Positions 1-8,151 are shown, numbered from the stretch's first letter. The stretch: 17,393 nucleotides of DNA from JBEKHI01 sp050012355 (GCA_050012355.1 JBEKHI010000149.1:1-17393); one strand, 5' to 3'. Made by a program: numbers and translations. Notes: generated by a model not told the origin, from the letters alone.

Positions 1-102
1 CGGACTGCCGCTGATCTCCTCCGGGAACAGCTCCCGCTCCGTCACGTAGCGGGGCGTCCAGTCGACCTTGCGAGCCAGATCGAGCCAGTCATCACGCCTC
101 AC
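1..102 (-). CDS. Toluene-4-monooxygenase-type diiron hydroxylase alpha subunit, N-terminal 34 codons (partial)
   Basis: The gene starts at GTG 102-100 and runs off the left edge, so only 34 residues are visible. They contain the spaced pattern DW..L.R...WTP.YVTE..LFPE..SG (for example DWTPRYVTE and ELFPEEISG). From memory this matches the start of TmoA/TouA-type hydroxylases, the large subunit of bacterial multicomponent monooxygenases that hydroxylate aromatics or alkenes at a carboxylate-bridged diiron centre. The iron ligands lie outside the window. A strong AAGGAGG ribosome site (about 109-115) fixes the start. The gene overlaps the end of the MEDS gene by 11 bp, so the two are probably translationally coupled. 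Reductase, ferredoxin and effector subunits would be expected further left. The family is fairly secure; the substrate cannot be read. Confidence 0.8.
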   Translation of the reverse strand, partial: MRRDDWLDLARKVDWTPRYVTERELFPEEISGSP

Positions 103-703
103 GGAACACCTCCTTGATCAGGACCTCATCGGGGGTCAGGAGGTAGGGATTCTCGATGACCACCCCGCCCACCAGCATCCGGGGATGCGTCCTGACCAGG
201 TTCATGAGGGCGCCGCCCCCGAACCGGTCAATGTCGTACAGGCACACGATGACCTGCGGGTACAGCGGCAGGTACTGGTTCATCTCGGACTCGAGCATCA
301 GGAGCTCGTTGATGTCGGGCACCACGTCGCGTCGCGACCAGGTCTCGGCCGCGCGGACCACGTCGAACTGCCCGGCATACATCGCGTCCGCTATGACGGC
401 CTTCCAGGTCCCGATCACCTCGTCGGCCAGGAAGCGGCCCGACCGCAGGTACATGTCGCACGAACGGATGACCTCGAGCTGCTTGCCGGCGGCCGACGCC
501 GCGGCTTCGCCGGCCGGTCCGAGCGCCGCGACGATCTCCCCCGGAGCGGTCCCGTCAACGACGCAGATGCACTTGTCGCCGGACGTCAGGCCGGCCCGCA
601 GGAACGGGATCAGGATCTGGTCCCGTTCCCGCTCGCCGGAGAACAGCGCGCAGATGTGATCGCCCGGCTCGGCTTCAAGTCCGGCGATCCCCAGTGGTGC
701 CAT
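92..703 (-). CDS. MEDS-domain (DcmR-type sensory) protein
   Basis: This 203-residue protein is almost entirely one MEDS domain (methanogen/methylotroph DcmR sensory domain). The opening PGDHICALFSGERERDQIL (residues 13-31), the following FLRAGLTSGDKCICVVDG, and the closing GGVVIENPYLLTPDEVL near residues 179-195 are typical. MEDS domains are predicted to sense small hydrocarbon-like ligands; the founding member DcmR controls dichloromethane dehalogenase. No DNA-binding or kinase domain is present, so any signal must pass through a partner. I chose ATG 703-701 because the domain begins just after it and longer versions would run into the hydrolase gene. It lies 5 bp after the hydrolase stop, and its own end overlaps the monooxygenase start, so it belongs to that operon. 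Confidence 0.8.
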   Translation of the reverse strand: MAPLGIAGLEAEPGDHICALFSGERERDQILIPFLRAGLTSGDKCICVVDGTAPGEIVAALGPAGEAAASAAGKQLEVIRSCDMYLRSGRFLADEVIGTWKAVIADAMYAGQFDVVRAAETWSRRDVVPDINELLMLESEMNQYLPLYPQVIVCLYDIDRFGGGALMNLVRTHPRMLVGGVVIENPYLLTPDEVLIKEVFREA

Positions 704-708
704 CTGGT

Positions 709-1389
709 TCAGACGGCCTTCGCGGCATCCCGGATGACGTCGAGGACGAAGTCGGGATGAGACAGCATGGGCACATGGCTGCTGTCCACGTCGTAGGTGT
801 GGGCGCCCATCCGCTTGGCGACGAATCGCTCCAGATCGGGATTGACGGTCTGGTCGTTGTTGGCGACGACGTACCAGCTTGGCTTGGTCCGCCACGCGGT
901 GCCGGGGAGCTTCTGGTTGAACAGGTCGGCGTCGGGCACGCCCTGGGTCGCCCACACGAGCTTCTGCTCTTGCTCCGGCAGGTCGCCCGCGAAGAACCCG
1001 ATGCCCGACGGGAGCATCCAGACGCGCCCGTCGACGACCTCGACGTGGGAGAAGATCTCCGTGGCCGGGAACTTGTCCTGCTGGCTCTGGGACGTCTCGT
1101 CCTCATCGGGAGCGAGAGCGGCGATGTAGACCAGCCCGCCGACGCGATCGTCAGTTCCCGCGGCCGTGATGACGGTTCCGGCATAGGAGTGCCCGACGAG
1201 AATTGCCGGGCTGCTGACCCGCCCGAGCGCACGGATCACCGTGGCGACGTCGCCTGCGAGCGTGTCGAGGGGGTTCTGGGCCGACACCACCTGGTGCCCG
1301 TCCGCCTCAAGCGCCGGGATCACTTTGCTGTAGCACGAGCCGTCGGCCCAGAGCCCGTGCGCGAAGACGATACTTGGCTTGGCCGGCAT
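709..1389 (-). CDS. Alpha/beta hydrolase (EstC/salicylate-esterase-like)
   Basis: This 226-residue cytoplasmic alpha/beta-hydrolase has no signal peptide. The oxyanion-loop segment IVFAHGLWADGS lies at residues 7-18, the nucleophile elbow GHSYAG places Ser68, NNDQTVNPD supplies the likely acid Asp179, and DSSHVPMLSHPD supplies His205. The layout resembles the short esterase/hydrolase family often annotated as alpha/beta fold hydrolase, with members acting on aryl esters. ATG 1389-1387 is preceded by AGGAGG at good spacing; an upstream in-frame extension lacks hydrolase features. It is first of three genes ending in a diiron monooxygenase, so a role in handling an oxidised hydrocarbon or ester is plausible but unproven. 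Confidence 0.85.
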   Translation of the reverse strand: MPAKPSIVFAHGLWADGSCYSKVIPALEADGHQVVSAQNPLDTLAGDVATVIRALGRVSSPAILVGHSYAGTVITAAGTDDRVGGLVYIAALAPDEDETSQSQQDKFPATEIFSHVEVVDGRVWMLPSGIGFFAGDLPEQEQKLVWATQGVPDADLFNQKLPGTAWRTKPSWYVVANNDQTVNPDLERFVAKRMGAHTYDVDSSHVPMLSHPDFVLDVIRDAAKAV

Positions 1390-1692
1390 GTCTGCCTCCT
1401 GTAACGAGATGCCACCGTGATGCCTCACGCTAGGACTCCCGTCCGGACCCCGGCATCGCACGAACGCGTGATTCCTTAGCGGAACTTGATCGACGGCTTT
1501 GATGGGTCTATGTCCGGAAAGCGGTGCTGGTCGCAACGACACCGATGGCAGATTGCTGTCGTCCCAACAGCATCTTCGCTGTCGCTGGCATCCCGCTCCC
1601 GCTGCGAGCCGGTGCTAATCACCAAATGTGATCGCTAACAATCTGATCAAGGATTCCCATCGTCAGCCACATAGCCGCCTGTAAGTGACAGA
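1390..1692. other. Intergenic region with no gene recognised
   Basis: This stretch separates the leftward monooxygenase operon from the rightward CBM2 remnant and presumably holds the operon's promoter. I see no convincing -35/-10 pair. A short perfect inverted repeat, ATCAC-CAAAT-GTGAT, lies at 1618-1632 and could be a protein site. No protein-like open frame or RNA gene is apparent. Confidence 0.5.
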
Positions 1693-2472
1693 GTGCCCAC
1701 TAGGTGCATTCCATCTATTAGCGGGAGCTTGTGGGGAGCGATCGGATGGGTACCTTTAGCCTGGCTGAACGGCGGTAGGGATACTTTGTTCGGCCACCAT
1801 AGGGATAGTCGGCGCGGCGCTAGTCACGCAGCGTCGCGAAGAAATGTCCCTCGGACACTACTGCTGACGGACTTCCAGTACGCGAAGGAAGTCCCGGTTG
1901 GGCCGCCGACTTTCATCGGCCCGCCACGTGGTGCGCATGAACATTGGTGCCGGATCGTGGCGGCGGTGGTGCTCGTCGCTGGAACGGTTGCCGCCATCTC
2001 GTTCGGCCTAGATTCGCTCGTTGCTAGCGGCACCGGGGAAACTCCCCGCGCGTTTCACGGCTTCAGCGTGGTACCGGACTTCCCGAGCGCGAGCCCTTCG
2101 GTCCGGCCAGTCGTGACGCGTGTCCCGGCTCGGCATCCACGTCCGAGCCCGAAGCCGTCGCCAACGATCACCGTCACGCCGACGCATACCGCCCGCCCCT
2201 CGCCGTCGCCCACCGTGACGCCGCCGCCGTCGATCGTGGTCACGTTCCGGATCGACAACAACTGGGGGAGCGGCTTCACGGCGGAGATCGACGTCACCAA
2301 CAACAGGTCGACGCCGATCTCGGGATGGGAGATCGTGGTGGCGCTGCCACAAGATCAGTTCACCGGGTGGCGGCGCACGGAGGCACGTTGCGGGTGTACT
2401 TCAACGTCAACGGCTCGCAGACGACTCCGGTGGGGTGCGCCTTCAACGGCATCGCGTGCGGGTTACCCCTAG
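1693..2472 (+). pseudogene. Broken membrane-anchored CBM2 (cellulose-binding) protein
   Basis: The frame opens at GTG 1693 and reads through a hydrophobic membrane segment (residues about 86-108, AAVVLVAGTVAAISFGLDSL), a Pro/Ser/Thr-rich linker (about 139-180) and the first half of a family 2 carbohydrate-binding module (about 181-226, with NNWGSGFTAEIDVTNN and ISGWEIVVALP). After QFTGW the frame turns to low-quality sequence, while the next CBM2-like piece, GGTLRVYFNVNGSQTTP then CAFNGIACG, continues in another frame at about 2377-2463. A base appears lost near 2370-2380, and the two halves are also closer than in an intact module, so an internal deletion is likely. No ribosome site supports the GTG start. 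An assembly error could explain the frameshift but less easily the missing segment. The surrounding DNA is visibly less GC-rich than its neighbours. Confidence 0.6.
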
Positions 2473-2739
2473 AGATGGGCCACATCCACCCTGCGTCGCG
2501 GGCCCGGGTCGATGCCCCCATAAAGCTTGTTAAATGTACGTAATTTCAGTAAATATGGACCTTTACTGCAAGGAACGTACAAGTTACCCTCACGTAGTGT
2601 GCATCCGTCGCAACCCTCGCAGTATGACAGTGGGTCGGTGCTGGTCCAATCCCCGCCCAGGCAAGATCTGCCCACGGCATGACCAGCAGTGTCGGATAGC
2701 CACAAAAGCACGCAGCTATCGACACCCCGAGGAGCCCGC

Positions 2740-3537
2740 ATGCTGCGACGATGGTTCATCCCACTGGCCGCCCTGGCCCTGACTCTCGGCCCCGCCCTAG
2801 CGGCTGGCAGCGCCTCAGCCGCGACTCACGCGAGTCCGGCGATCCGATCTGGCGGCACGGGCGTGCACCTGGTCAAGCCAGGCGGCACGCCGCTGAGCGC
2901 GCACAGCGGCATCCGCAACGAGGAGGAAAGCACCAACTGGTCCGGGTATGCCGCCGACAGCGGCACCTACACCAGCGTCTCGGCTAGCTGGGTCCAGCCG
3001 ACCGGAACCTGCACCTCGGCTACCAGGTACTCCAGCTTCTGGGTCGGCCTGGATGGCTACAGCAGTGACACGGTGGAACAGACGGGCACCGACACCGACT
3101 GCGTGGACGGCAGCCCGCAGTACTACGGCTGGTACGAGATGTACCCCGCTGACTCCTACAACTTCGGTGACACGATCGAGCCCGGCGACACCATCACCGC
3201 GTCCGTCGTCTACGAGGGCAGCAACGAGTTCCTGCTCACGCTGGCCGACAGTACGCGGGGCTGGAGCGTGAACACCACCCAGACTCTCGCCGGTGCCGCT
3301 CGCTCCTCCGCCGAGGTCATCATCGAAGCGCCGTGCTGCACCAACAGCGGCGGGATACTGCCACTGGCTGACTTCGGCACGATAGATGTCAGCGATTCCG
3401 TCGTCGACGGAAGCCCGATCGGTGACTTCGACCCGGAGCAGATCATCATGATCGACAACAGCGGCCGGGACAAGGACACAGTCTCGTCGCTGAGTGACGA
3501 GGAGAACTTCAGCGCTACCTGGGAACGCGCCAGTTAG
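2740..3537 (+). CDS. Secreted G1-family (eqolisin-like) glutamic peptidase
   Basis: This 265-residue precursor has a Sec signal peptide (LRRWFIPLAALALTLGPALA, probable cleavage after ASA near residue 27), then a short pro-region and a G1 peptidase domain from about residue 65. Family hallmarks are NWSGYAA (66-72), SASWVQP (81-87), SSFWVGLDGY (98-107) and TVEQTGTD (111-118), which supplies the catalytic Gln114; RSSAEVIIEAP supplies the catalytic Glu, probably Glu192. Such enzymes cleave proteins in acid surroundings. ATG 2740 has GAGGAG six bases upstream and starts the signal peptide exactly; an in-frame ATG 51 bp earlier has neither. The gene is monocistronic and ends at a strong hairpin. 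Neighbouring CBM2 remnants fit an extracellular-degradation setting. Confidence 0.88.
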   Translation: MLRRWFIPLAALALTLGPALAAGSASAATHASPAIRSGGTGVHLVKPGGTPLSAHSGIRNEEESTNWSGYAADSGTYTSVSASWVQPTGTCTSATRYSSFWVGLDGYSSDTVEQTGTDTDCVDGSPQYYGWYEMYPADSYNFGDTIEPGDTITASVVYEGSNEFLLTLADSTRGWSVNTTQTLAGAARSSAEVIIEAPCCTNSGGILPLADFGTIDVSDSVVDGSPIGDFDPEQIIMIDNSGRDKDTVSSLSDEENFSATWERAS

Positions 3538-3550
3538 GTAGCGCATCGGC

Positions 3551-3584
3551 GGTGGCCCGGCACCAGGGAAGGTGCCGGGCCACC
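3551..3584 (+). terminator. Hairpin terminator after the G1 peptidase gene
   Basis: GGTGGCCCGGCACC (3551-3564), loop AGGGAA and GGTGCCGGGCCACC (3571-3584) form a perfect 14-bp stem 13 bp after the peptidase stop codon. There is no U-tract, which is common for actinobacterial hairpin terminators. It would also insulate the downstream mftF gene. Confidence 0.8.
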
Positions 3585-3644
3585 GGTCTGCCCGCGCACT
3601 AGAGTGTGCTCACTGCCATACGTGCGCGAGGGGGCCAGGTCACG

Positions 3645-5048
3645 ATGGACGATGCTGCTGCGGCCGGGTTCCGGTTGCGGGCCGATCCGGGGCTGCGGGT
3701 GCTGGGCGGCGGGACCGTGCTCTGCGGAGGATCGCCGGTCCGCGTGCTGCGCCTCGCCCTGCGGGGAGCGACGGCGGTGGCGGGCTGGTTCGCCGGGGAA
3801 CCGGTGGCGGACTCGGTATCCGCCCGCCGGCTCGCGCGGCGGCTGCTCGACACCGGGATGGCACATCCGGTCGTGGCCGGAGGACCGTCGCCGGACGACG
3901 TGACCGTCGTGATCCCGGTCCGCGACCGGCAAACCGAGCTCGCGCGCTGCCTGGCCGGACTGACCGGCCTGCGGGTCATCGTCGTCGACGACGCGTCGCT
4001 AGACGCCGCTGCCACCGCCGCTGTCGTCGCGCGGGCCGGCGCCACGCTGGTGCGGCGCGAGGTGAACGGCGGCCCCGCCACCGCGCGCAACACCGGGCTC
4101 GCAGCCGTGACAACACCGCTGGTGGCGTTCCTCGACTCCGACTGCGTGCCGCGGCCAGGCTGGCTCACCCACCTGCTGCCGCACTTCACCGATCCGGCGG
4201 TCGGGGCGGTCGCGCCGCGGATCGTGCCCCATGAGCTCGGGACGGGATGGCTGGCGCGTTACGAAGGCGCGAGCTCCACCTTGGACATGGGAAAACGCCC
4301 CAGCATTGTGCGGCCAGGGGCGAGAGTGTCGTACGTGCCGGGAGCGGCTCTCGTCGTTATGGTCAAGGCGGCAGGTACGGGGTTCGATGAGGACATGCGG
4401 GTCGGCGAGGACGTGGACTTCGCGTGGCGGCTCGGGCAGGCCGGCTGGCGGGTGCGGTACGAGCCCGCGGCGGTGATGGGGCACCAGCACCGGGTGCGGC
4501 TGCGGTCCTGGCTGGCGCGGCGGCGGGACTACGGCACGTCGGCCGCCGCGCTCGAACTCCGGCACCCCGGCTCGGTCCGCCCGCTGTACGTGTCGGGGTG
4601 GACGGCGGCGGCCTGGCTCGCGGTCGCGGCCGGGCGCCCGGGTACCGCCGTCGGGCTGACGGCGGCGGCGACCGGGGTGCTCGCCCGCAAGCTCGCGCCC
4701 GTCACCGGACCGGGTGACGCCGTGACGCTCGCCGCGCGGCTGGCGGGCGGTGGCACCGTCGAGTCGATCCGGCCGATGGGCAGCGCGATCACCCGGACCT
4801 GGCTGCCGCTGGCGGCGGGTGCGGCGATCGCGTTCCGCCGGGTCCGGCTGCCGCTGGCCGTCGCGGTGCTGACGCCGCCGTTGCTCGACTGGCTGGACCG
4901 GCGGCCGCCGCTGGATCCGGTGCGGTACACGGCGGCGCGGCTGCTCGACGACACCGGGTACGGCGCCGGGGTGTGGCAGGGCTGCTGGCGGCGGCGCACG
5001 ATCCGTCCGCTGCTGCCGCGCATCGGCGGGCGCGCGACATCAACGTAA
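3645..5048 (+). CDS. mftF: Mycofactocin glycosyltransferase MftF
   Basis: This is a GT2-fold protein of 467 residues, the usual MftF size. MftF adds beta-1,4-glucose units to premycofactocin, a peptide-derived redox cofactor. The N-terminal part has the MftF-type GFRLRADPGLRVL and GGSPVRVLRL. The glycosyltransferase core has VTVVIPVRDR (86-95), VVDDASLD (113-120), NGGPATARN (141-149), the metal-binding DSD at 164-166 and GEDVDFAWRLGQAGW (254-268). RRRDYGTSAAALELRHPG (292-309) is characteristic of the family. A C-terminal hydrophobic stretch may touch the membrane. I prefer ATG 3645 because homology begins there; GTG 3606 is an in-frame alternative without a ribosome site. No mftA-E gene is in the window, so the rest of the pathway must lie elsewhere. 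Confidence 0.88.
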   Translation: MDDAAAAGFRLRADPGLRVLGGGTVLCGGSPVRVLRLALRGATAVAGWFAGEPVADSVSARRLARRLLDTGMAHPVVAGGPSPDDVTVVIPVRDRQTELARCLAGLTGLRVIVVDDASLDAAATAAVVARAGATLVRREVNGGPATARNTGLAAVTTPLVAFLDSDCVPRPGWLTHLLPHFTDPAVGAVAPRIVPHELGTGWLARYEGASSTLDMGKRPSIVRPGARVSYVPGAALVVMVKAAGTGFDEDMRVGEDVDFAWRLGQAGWRVRYEPAAVMGHQHRVRLRSWLARRRDYGTSAAALELRHPGSVRPLYVSGWTAAAWLAVAAGRPGTAVGLTAAATGVLARKLAPVTGPGDAVTLAARLAGGGTVESIRPMGSAITRTWLPLAAGAAIAFRRVRLPLAVAVLTPPLLDWLDRRPPLDPVRYTAARLLDDTGYGAGVWQGCWRRRTIRPLLPRIGGRATST

Positions 5049-5088
5049 GTTGCGCGCAGTGGTGGTCTGAGTCCGCGATGATGTACCG

Positions 5089-8000
5089 GTGCGTTTCTAC
5101 GCGGACCTCCATATCCATTCGCGGTACTCACGGGCATGCAGCCGGGACTGCGATCTCGAGCACCTGGCATGGTGGGCCGGCCGCAAGGGCATCACGGTCG
5201 TCGGGACCGGCGACTTCACCCACCCGGCCTGGAGCGAGGAACTGCGTGACACGCTGGTCCCCGCCGAGCCGGGCTTGTTCAGGCTCCGCCCGGATCTCGA
5301 GCGGGACGTGCTCGGTCGGCTGCCCGCCGCCTGCCGTACCCCGGTGCGGTTCCTGCTGTCATCGGAGATCTCCACGATCTACAAACGCGATGGCAAGACC
5401 CGCAAGGTGCACCACCTGCTATACGCGCCGTCGCTGGACGCGGCGGGAGAGATCACCCGGCGGCTGGCGCGGGTAGGAAACCTCGCGTCCGACGGCCGGC
5501 CGATCCTCGGCCTGGACTCGCGTGACCTGCTGGAGATCACGCTGGAGGGCGGCGAGGACTGCTATCTGGTGCCGGCGCACGCGTGGACGCCATGGTTCGC
5601 GGTGCTCGGCTCGCAATCCGGCTTCGACCGGGTCTCGGACTGCTACGCCGACCTCGCGGACCACATCTTCGCTCTGGAGACCGGGCTGTCGTCCGACCCG
5701 GCGATGAACTGGCGGGTGTCCAGCCTGGACGGCTACCGCCTGGTCAGCAACTCCGACGCGCACTCACCGCCGATGCTGGGACGCGAAGCGACCATGTTCA
5801 CCTCGGCGGTGGACTACTTCGCGATGCGCGACGCGCTGCGCACTGGCGAGGGATTCGGTGGAACCGTCGAGTTCTTCCCCGAGGAGGGCAAGTACCACCT
5901 GGACGGCCACCGGGCTTGCGACGTGCGGACCTCGCCGTCGGAAACGCGGGCGGCTGGCAATGTCTGCCCGGTCTGCGGGAAGAAGCCGACGATCGGCGTG
6001 CAGCACCGGGTGGAGGCGCTCGCCGACCGGCCCGAGGGGTACGTTCTCGAAGGCGCCGCGGACTTCCTGTCGTTCGTGCAGCTGCCCGAGATAATCGGTG
6101 AGATCGCCGGGGTCGGACCCAAGTCCAAGACGGTGATGGCACAGGTCAGTGCCATGGTCGAGCGGTTCGGCCCGGAGCTGTCGATCCTCGGTGAGGTGCC
6201 GCTCGATGAGCTGGCGGAGCGGGCACCGTCCACCGTGACGGAAGCGATCGCCCGGCTGCGGCGCGGCGAGGTGCGCCGCGACGCCGGGTACGACGGCGTG
6301 TACGGCACGATCCGGCTGTTCGACCCCGACGAGCTCGCGGGCGCCGCGTTGTTCGACGTGGCGGCGCCGCGCAAGAAGGCCCGGCGGGTGGCGGCTCCGG
6401 CGCCCGATCCCGAACCCGCCCCCGGCGCGGCGTTGCCGGACGGGCTTGACGACGAGCAGCGCCGGATTGTCGAGCACGACGGCGGACCGCTGCTGGTCAT
6501 CGCCGGCCCCGGTGCCGGTAAGACGCGAGTGCTCATTCACGCGCTCGAGCACCGGCTGCGGGGCGGTCTCGCGCCGGAACGATGCCTCGCGATCACGTTC
6601 ACCCGCCGGGCGCGCGACGAGCTCGCCTCCCGGCTGGCGGCACTGGTTCCCGACGCGGCGCCCAAGGTCACCATCGCCACGTTCCACGGCCTCGGGCTGC
6701 TGATCCTGCGCGAGCAGTGCAAGCGGATCGGTCTCGACGCCGGGCTGAAGGTCGCCGACGAGCCCACCAAGCTCGCTGTCCTGCGGCAGTTGCCGGGCGG
6801 GGACAAGGCCGCGAGCCTGGCGTCCCGTATCTCCGAGGCGAAGCTGTCGGGAGCTGAGGATCCGGTCAAGGCTCAGTACGACGCGGCCTTGCGCGAGCGC
6901 GGGCTCGTCGACACCGACGACCTGCTGACGTTGCCGCTGCGGCTGCTGGAAGAGGACGCGGAGCTGGCCTCGTCGTACCGGTCGCGGTGGAGTGACGTCT
7001 TCGTCGACGAGTACCAGGACGTGGACGACCTGCAGTACCGGCTGCTGCGCACCCTGACCTCGGCTACGTCCCGGGTGGCCGCGATCGGCGACCCGGACCA
7101 GGCGATCTACGGGTTTCGCGGCGGCGACGTCGGCTACTTCCTGCGGTTTCAATCCGACTTCCCCGAGGCGGCCACCGCGCGGCTGGAACGCAGCTACCGA
7201 TCAGCGCCGACCATCGTGCGGGCCGCCCTGCAGCTGATCCGGCCGGGCACGCTGGTGCCAGGACGGGAGCTGATCCCGGCCCGGACCGACATACCGGACG
7301 CACCGGTCATGCTGCGCCGGGTCGCCGACGAGCGCGCCGAAGCCGAGGAGATCGCGTCATCGATCGAGCGGTTCCTCGGCGGCGCGTCATTCCACGCGCT
7401 GGACAGCCGCGCGGTCGACGGCCGGGTGCGGACCGAGCATCAGCTGTCGTTCTCCGATTTCGCGGTGCTGTACCGCACATCGGCCCAGGCCGCGGCGGTC
7501 GGCGAGGCACTCGCCCGGCGCGGTTTCCCGTTCCAGCGACGGTCACACGAACGGCTGTCGGAGATGGCGGGGGTGCCGCAGATCCTCGCGGCGCTGGCCG
7601 CGCCGGTGCTGGATTCCGGTGGCGTCGCGGCCGCCCTGACGTCGGCGGTCGCTACGGCCACCGAGACCGCCGCCGACGCCGAGACCCGCGCCGTCATCCG
7701 CACCGCGGCCGAGGTCCTGGCGCCGCTCGCGGCCCGCAGCGGCGATGATCTCGACCGGTTCCTCGACGAGCTGTCGCTGGGCGCCGAGGTCGACACCTGG
7801 GACCCGCGCGCGGACCGGATCTCGCTGCTCACCCTGCACGCGTCCAAGGGACTTGAGTTCCCTGTCGTGTTCATCGCCGGCTGCGACGACGGCCTGCTGC
7901 CGCTGCGGATGTTCGACACCGACTACGCCGAGGAACGCCGGCTGTTCTTCGTGGGCATGACCCGGGCCACTACCCGGCTGATACTGCTCAGCGCGGCCAG

Positions 8001-8139
8001 CCGGGTGCTGCGGGGGACCGTCACCGAATGCGCGCCGTCGCCGTTCCTGGCATCAATCGAGCCCGAGTTGCTCGACCGGCACGAGGAGGGCGCCCGGCGC
8101 GGCAAACGTCGCGGCGGGCAGCAGCTCACGCTGCTGTGA
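5089..8139 (+). CDS. Endonuclease Q (PHP domain) fused to UvrD/Rep-family helicase
   Basis: Residues 1-270 are a PHP phosphoesterase of the endonuclease Q type: DLHIHS (6-11), GTGDFTHP (39-46), SSEIS (91-95), PAHAWTPWF (162-170) and NSDAH (221-225). KYHLDGHRAC then CPVCGKKPTIGVQHR (C277, C293, C296) is the EndoQ zinc region, followed by an HhH-like IAGVGPKSKT (339-348). A Pro/Ala-rich linker (about 425-450) leads to an SF1A helicase: motif I AGPGAGKT (472-479), motif II VDEYQD (639-644), motif III IGDPDQAIYGFRGGD (666-680), motif IV-like LERSYRS, motif V LHASKGLEFP and motif VI GMTRAT. The protein ends in QLTLL, resembling a beta-clamp peptide. EndoQ nicks 5' of deaminated bases; coupling to a helicase suggests one-protein excision repair (inference). 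GTG 5089 lacks a clear ribosome site but begins the PHP domain exactly. CAGCAG/CTGCTG (8119-8136) forms a small hairpin within the last codons. Confidence 0.9.
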   Translation: MRFYADLHIHSRYSRACSRDCDLEHLAWWAGRKGITVVGTGDFTHPAWSEELRDTLVPAEPGLFRLRPDLERDVLGRLPAACRTPVRFLLSSEISTIYKRDGKTRKVHHLLYAPSLDAAGEITRRLARVGNLASDGRPILGLDSRDLLEITLEGGEDCYLVPAHAWTPWFAVLGSQSGFDRVSDCYADLADHIFALETGLSSDPAMNWRVSSLDGYRLVSNSDAHSPPMLGREATMFTSAVDYFAMRDALRTGEGFGGTVEFFPEEGKYHLDGHRACDVRTSPSETRAAGNVCPVCGKKPTIGVQHRVEALADRPEGYVLEGAADFLSFVQLPEIIGEIAGVGPKSKTVMAQVSAMVERFGPELSILGEVPLDELAERAPSTVTEAIARLRRGEVRRDAGYDGVYGTIRLFDPDELAGAALFDVAAPRKKARRVAAPAPDPEPAPGAALPDGLDDEQRRIVEHDGGPLLVIAGPGAGKTRVLIHALEHRLRGGLAPERCLAITFTRRARDELASRLAALVPDAAPKVTIATFHGLGLLILREQCKRIGLDAGLKVADEPTKLAVLRQLPGGDKAASLASRISEAKLSGAEDPVKAQYDAALRERGLVDTDDLLTLPLRLLEEDAELASSYRSRWSDVFVDEYQDVDDLQYRLLRTLTSATSRVAAIGDPDQAIYGFRGGDVGYFLRFQSDFPEAATARLERSYRSAPTIVRAALQLIRPGTLVPGRELIPARTDIPDAPVMLRRVADERAEAEEIASSIERFLGGASFHALDSRAVDGRVRTEHQLSFSDFAVLYRTSAQAAAVGEALARRGFPFQRRSHERLSEMAGVPQILAALAAPVLDSGGVAAALTSAVATATETAADAETRAVIRTAAEVLAPLAARSGDDLDRFLDELSLGAEVDTWDPRADRISLLTLHASKGLEFPVVFIAGCDDGLLPLRMFDTDYAEERRLFFVGMTRATTRLILLSAASRVLRGTVTECAPSPFLASIEPELLDRHEEGARRGKRRGGQQLTLL

Positions 8140-8151
8140 CCGGGGTTACGG

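Noticed and set aside
1618..1632. ATCAC-N5-GTGAT as a CRP/FNR operator
   Set aside because: Arms are only 5 bp and in the opposite order to the TGTGA-N6-TCACA consensus; too weak to name.
5764..7152. 462-codon open frame opposite the helicase fusion
   Set aside because: It is the antisense shadow of conserved helicase and EndoQ motifs and has no recognisable domain of its own.
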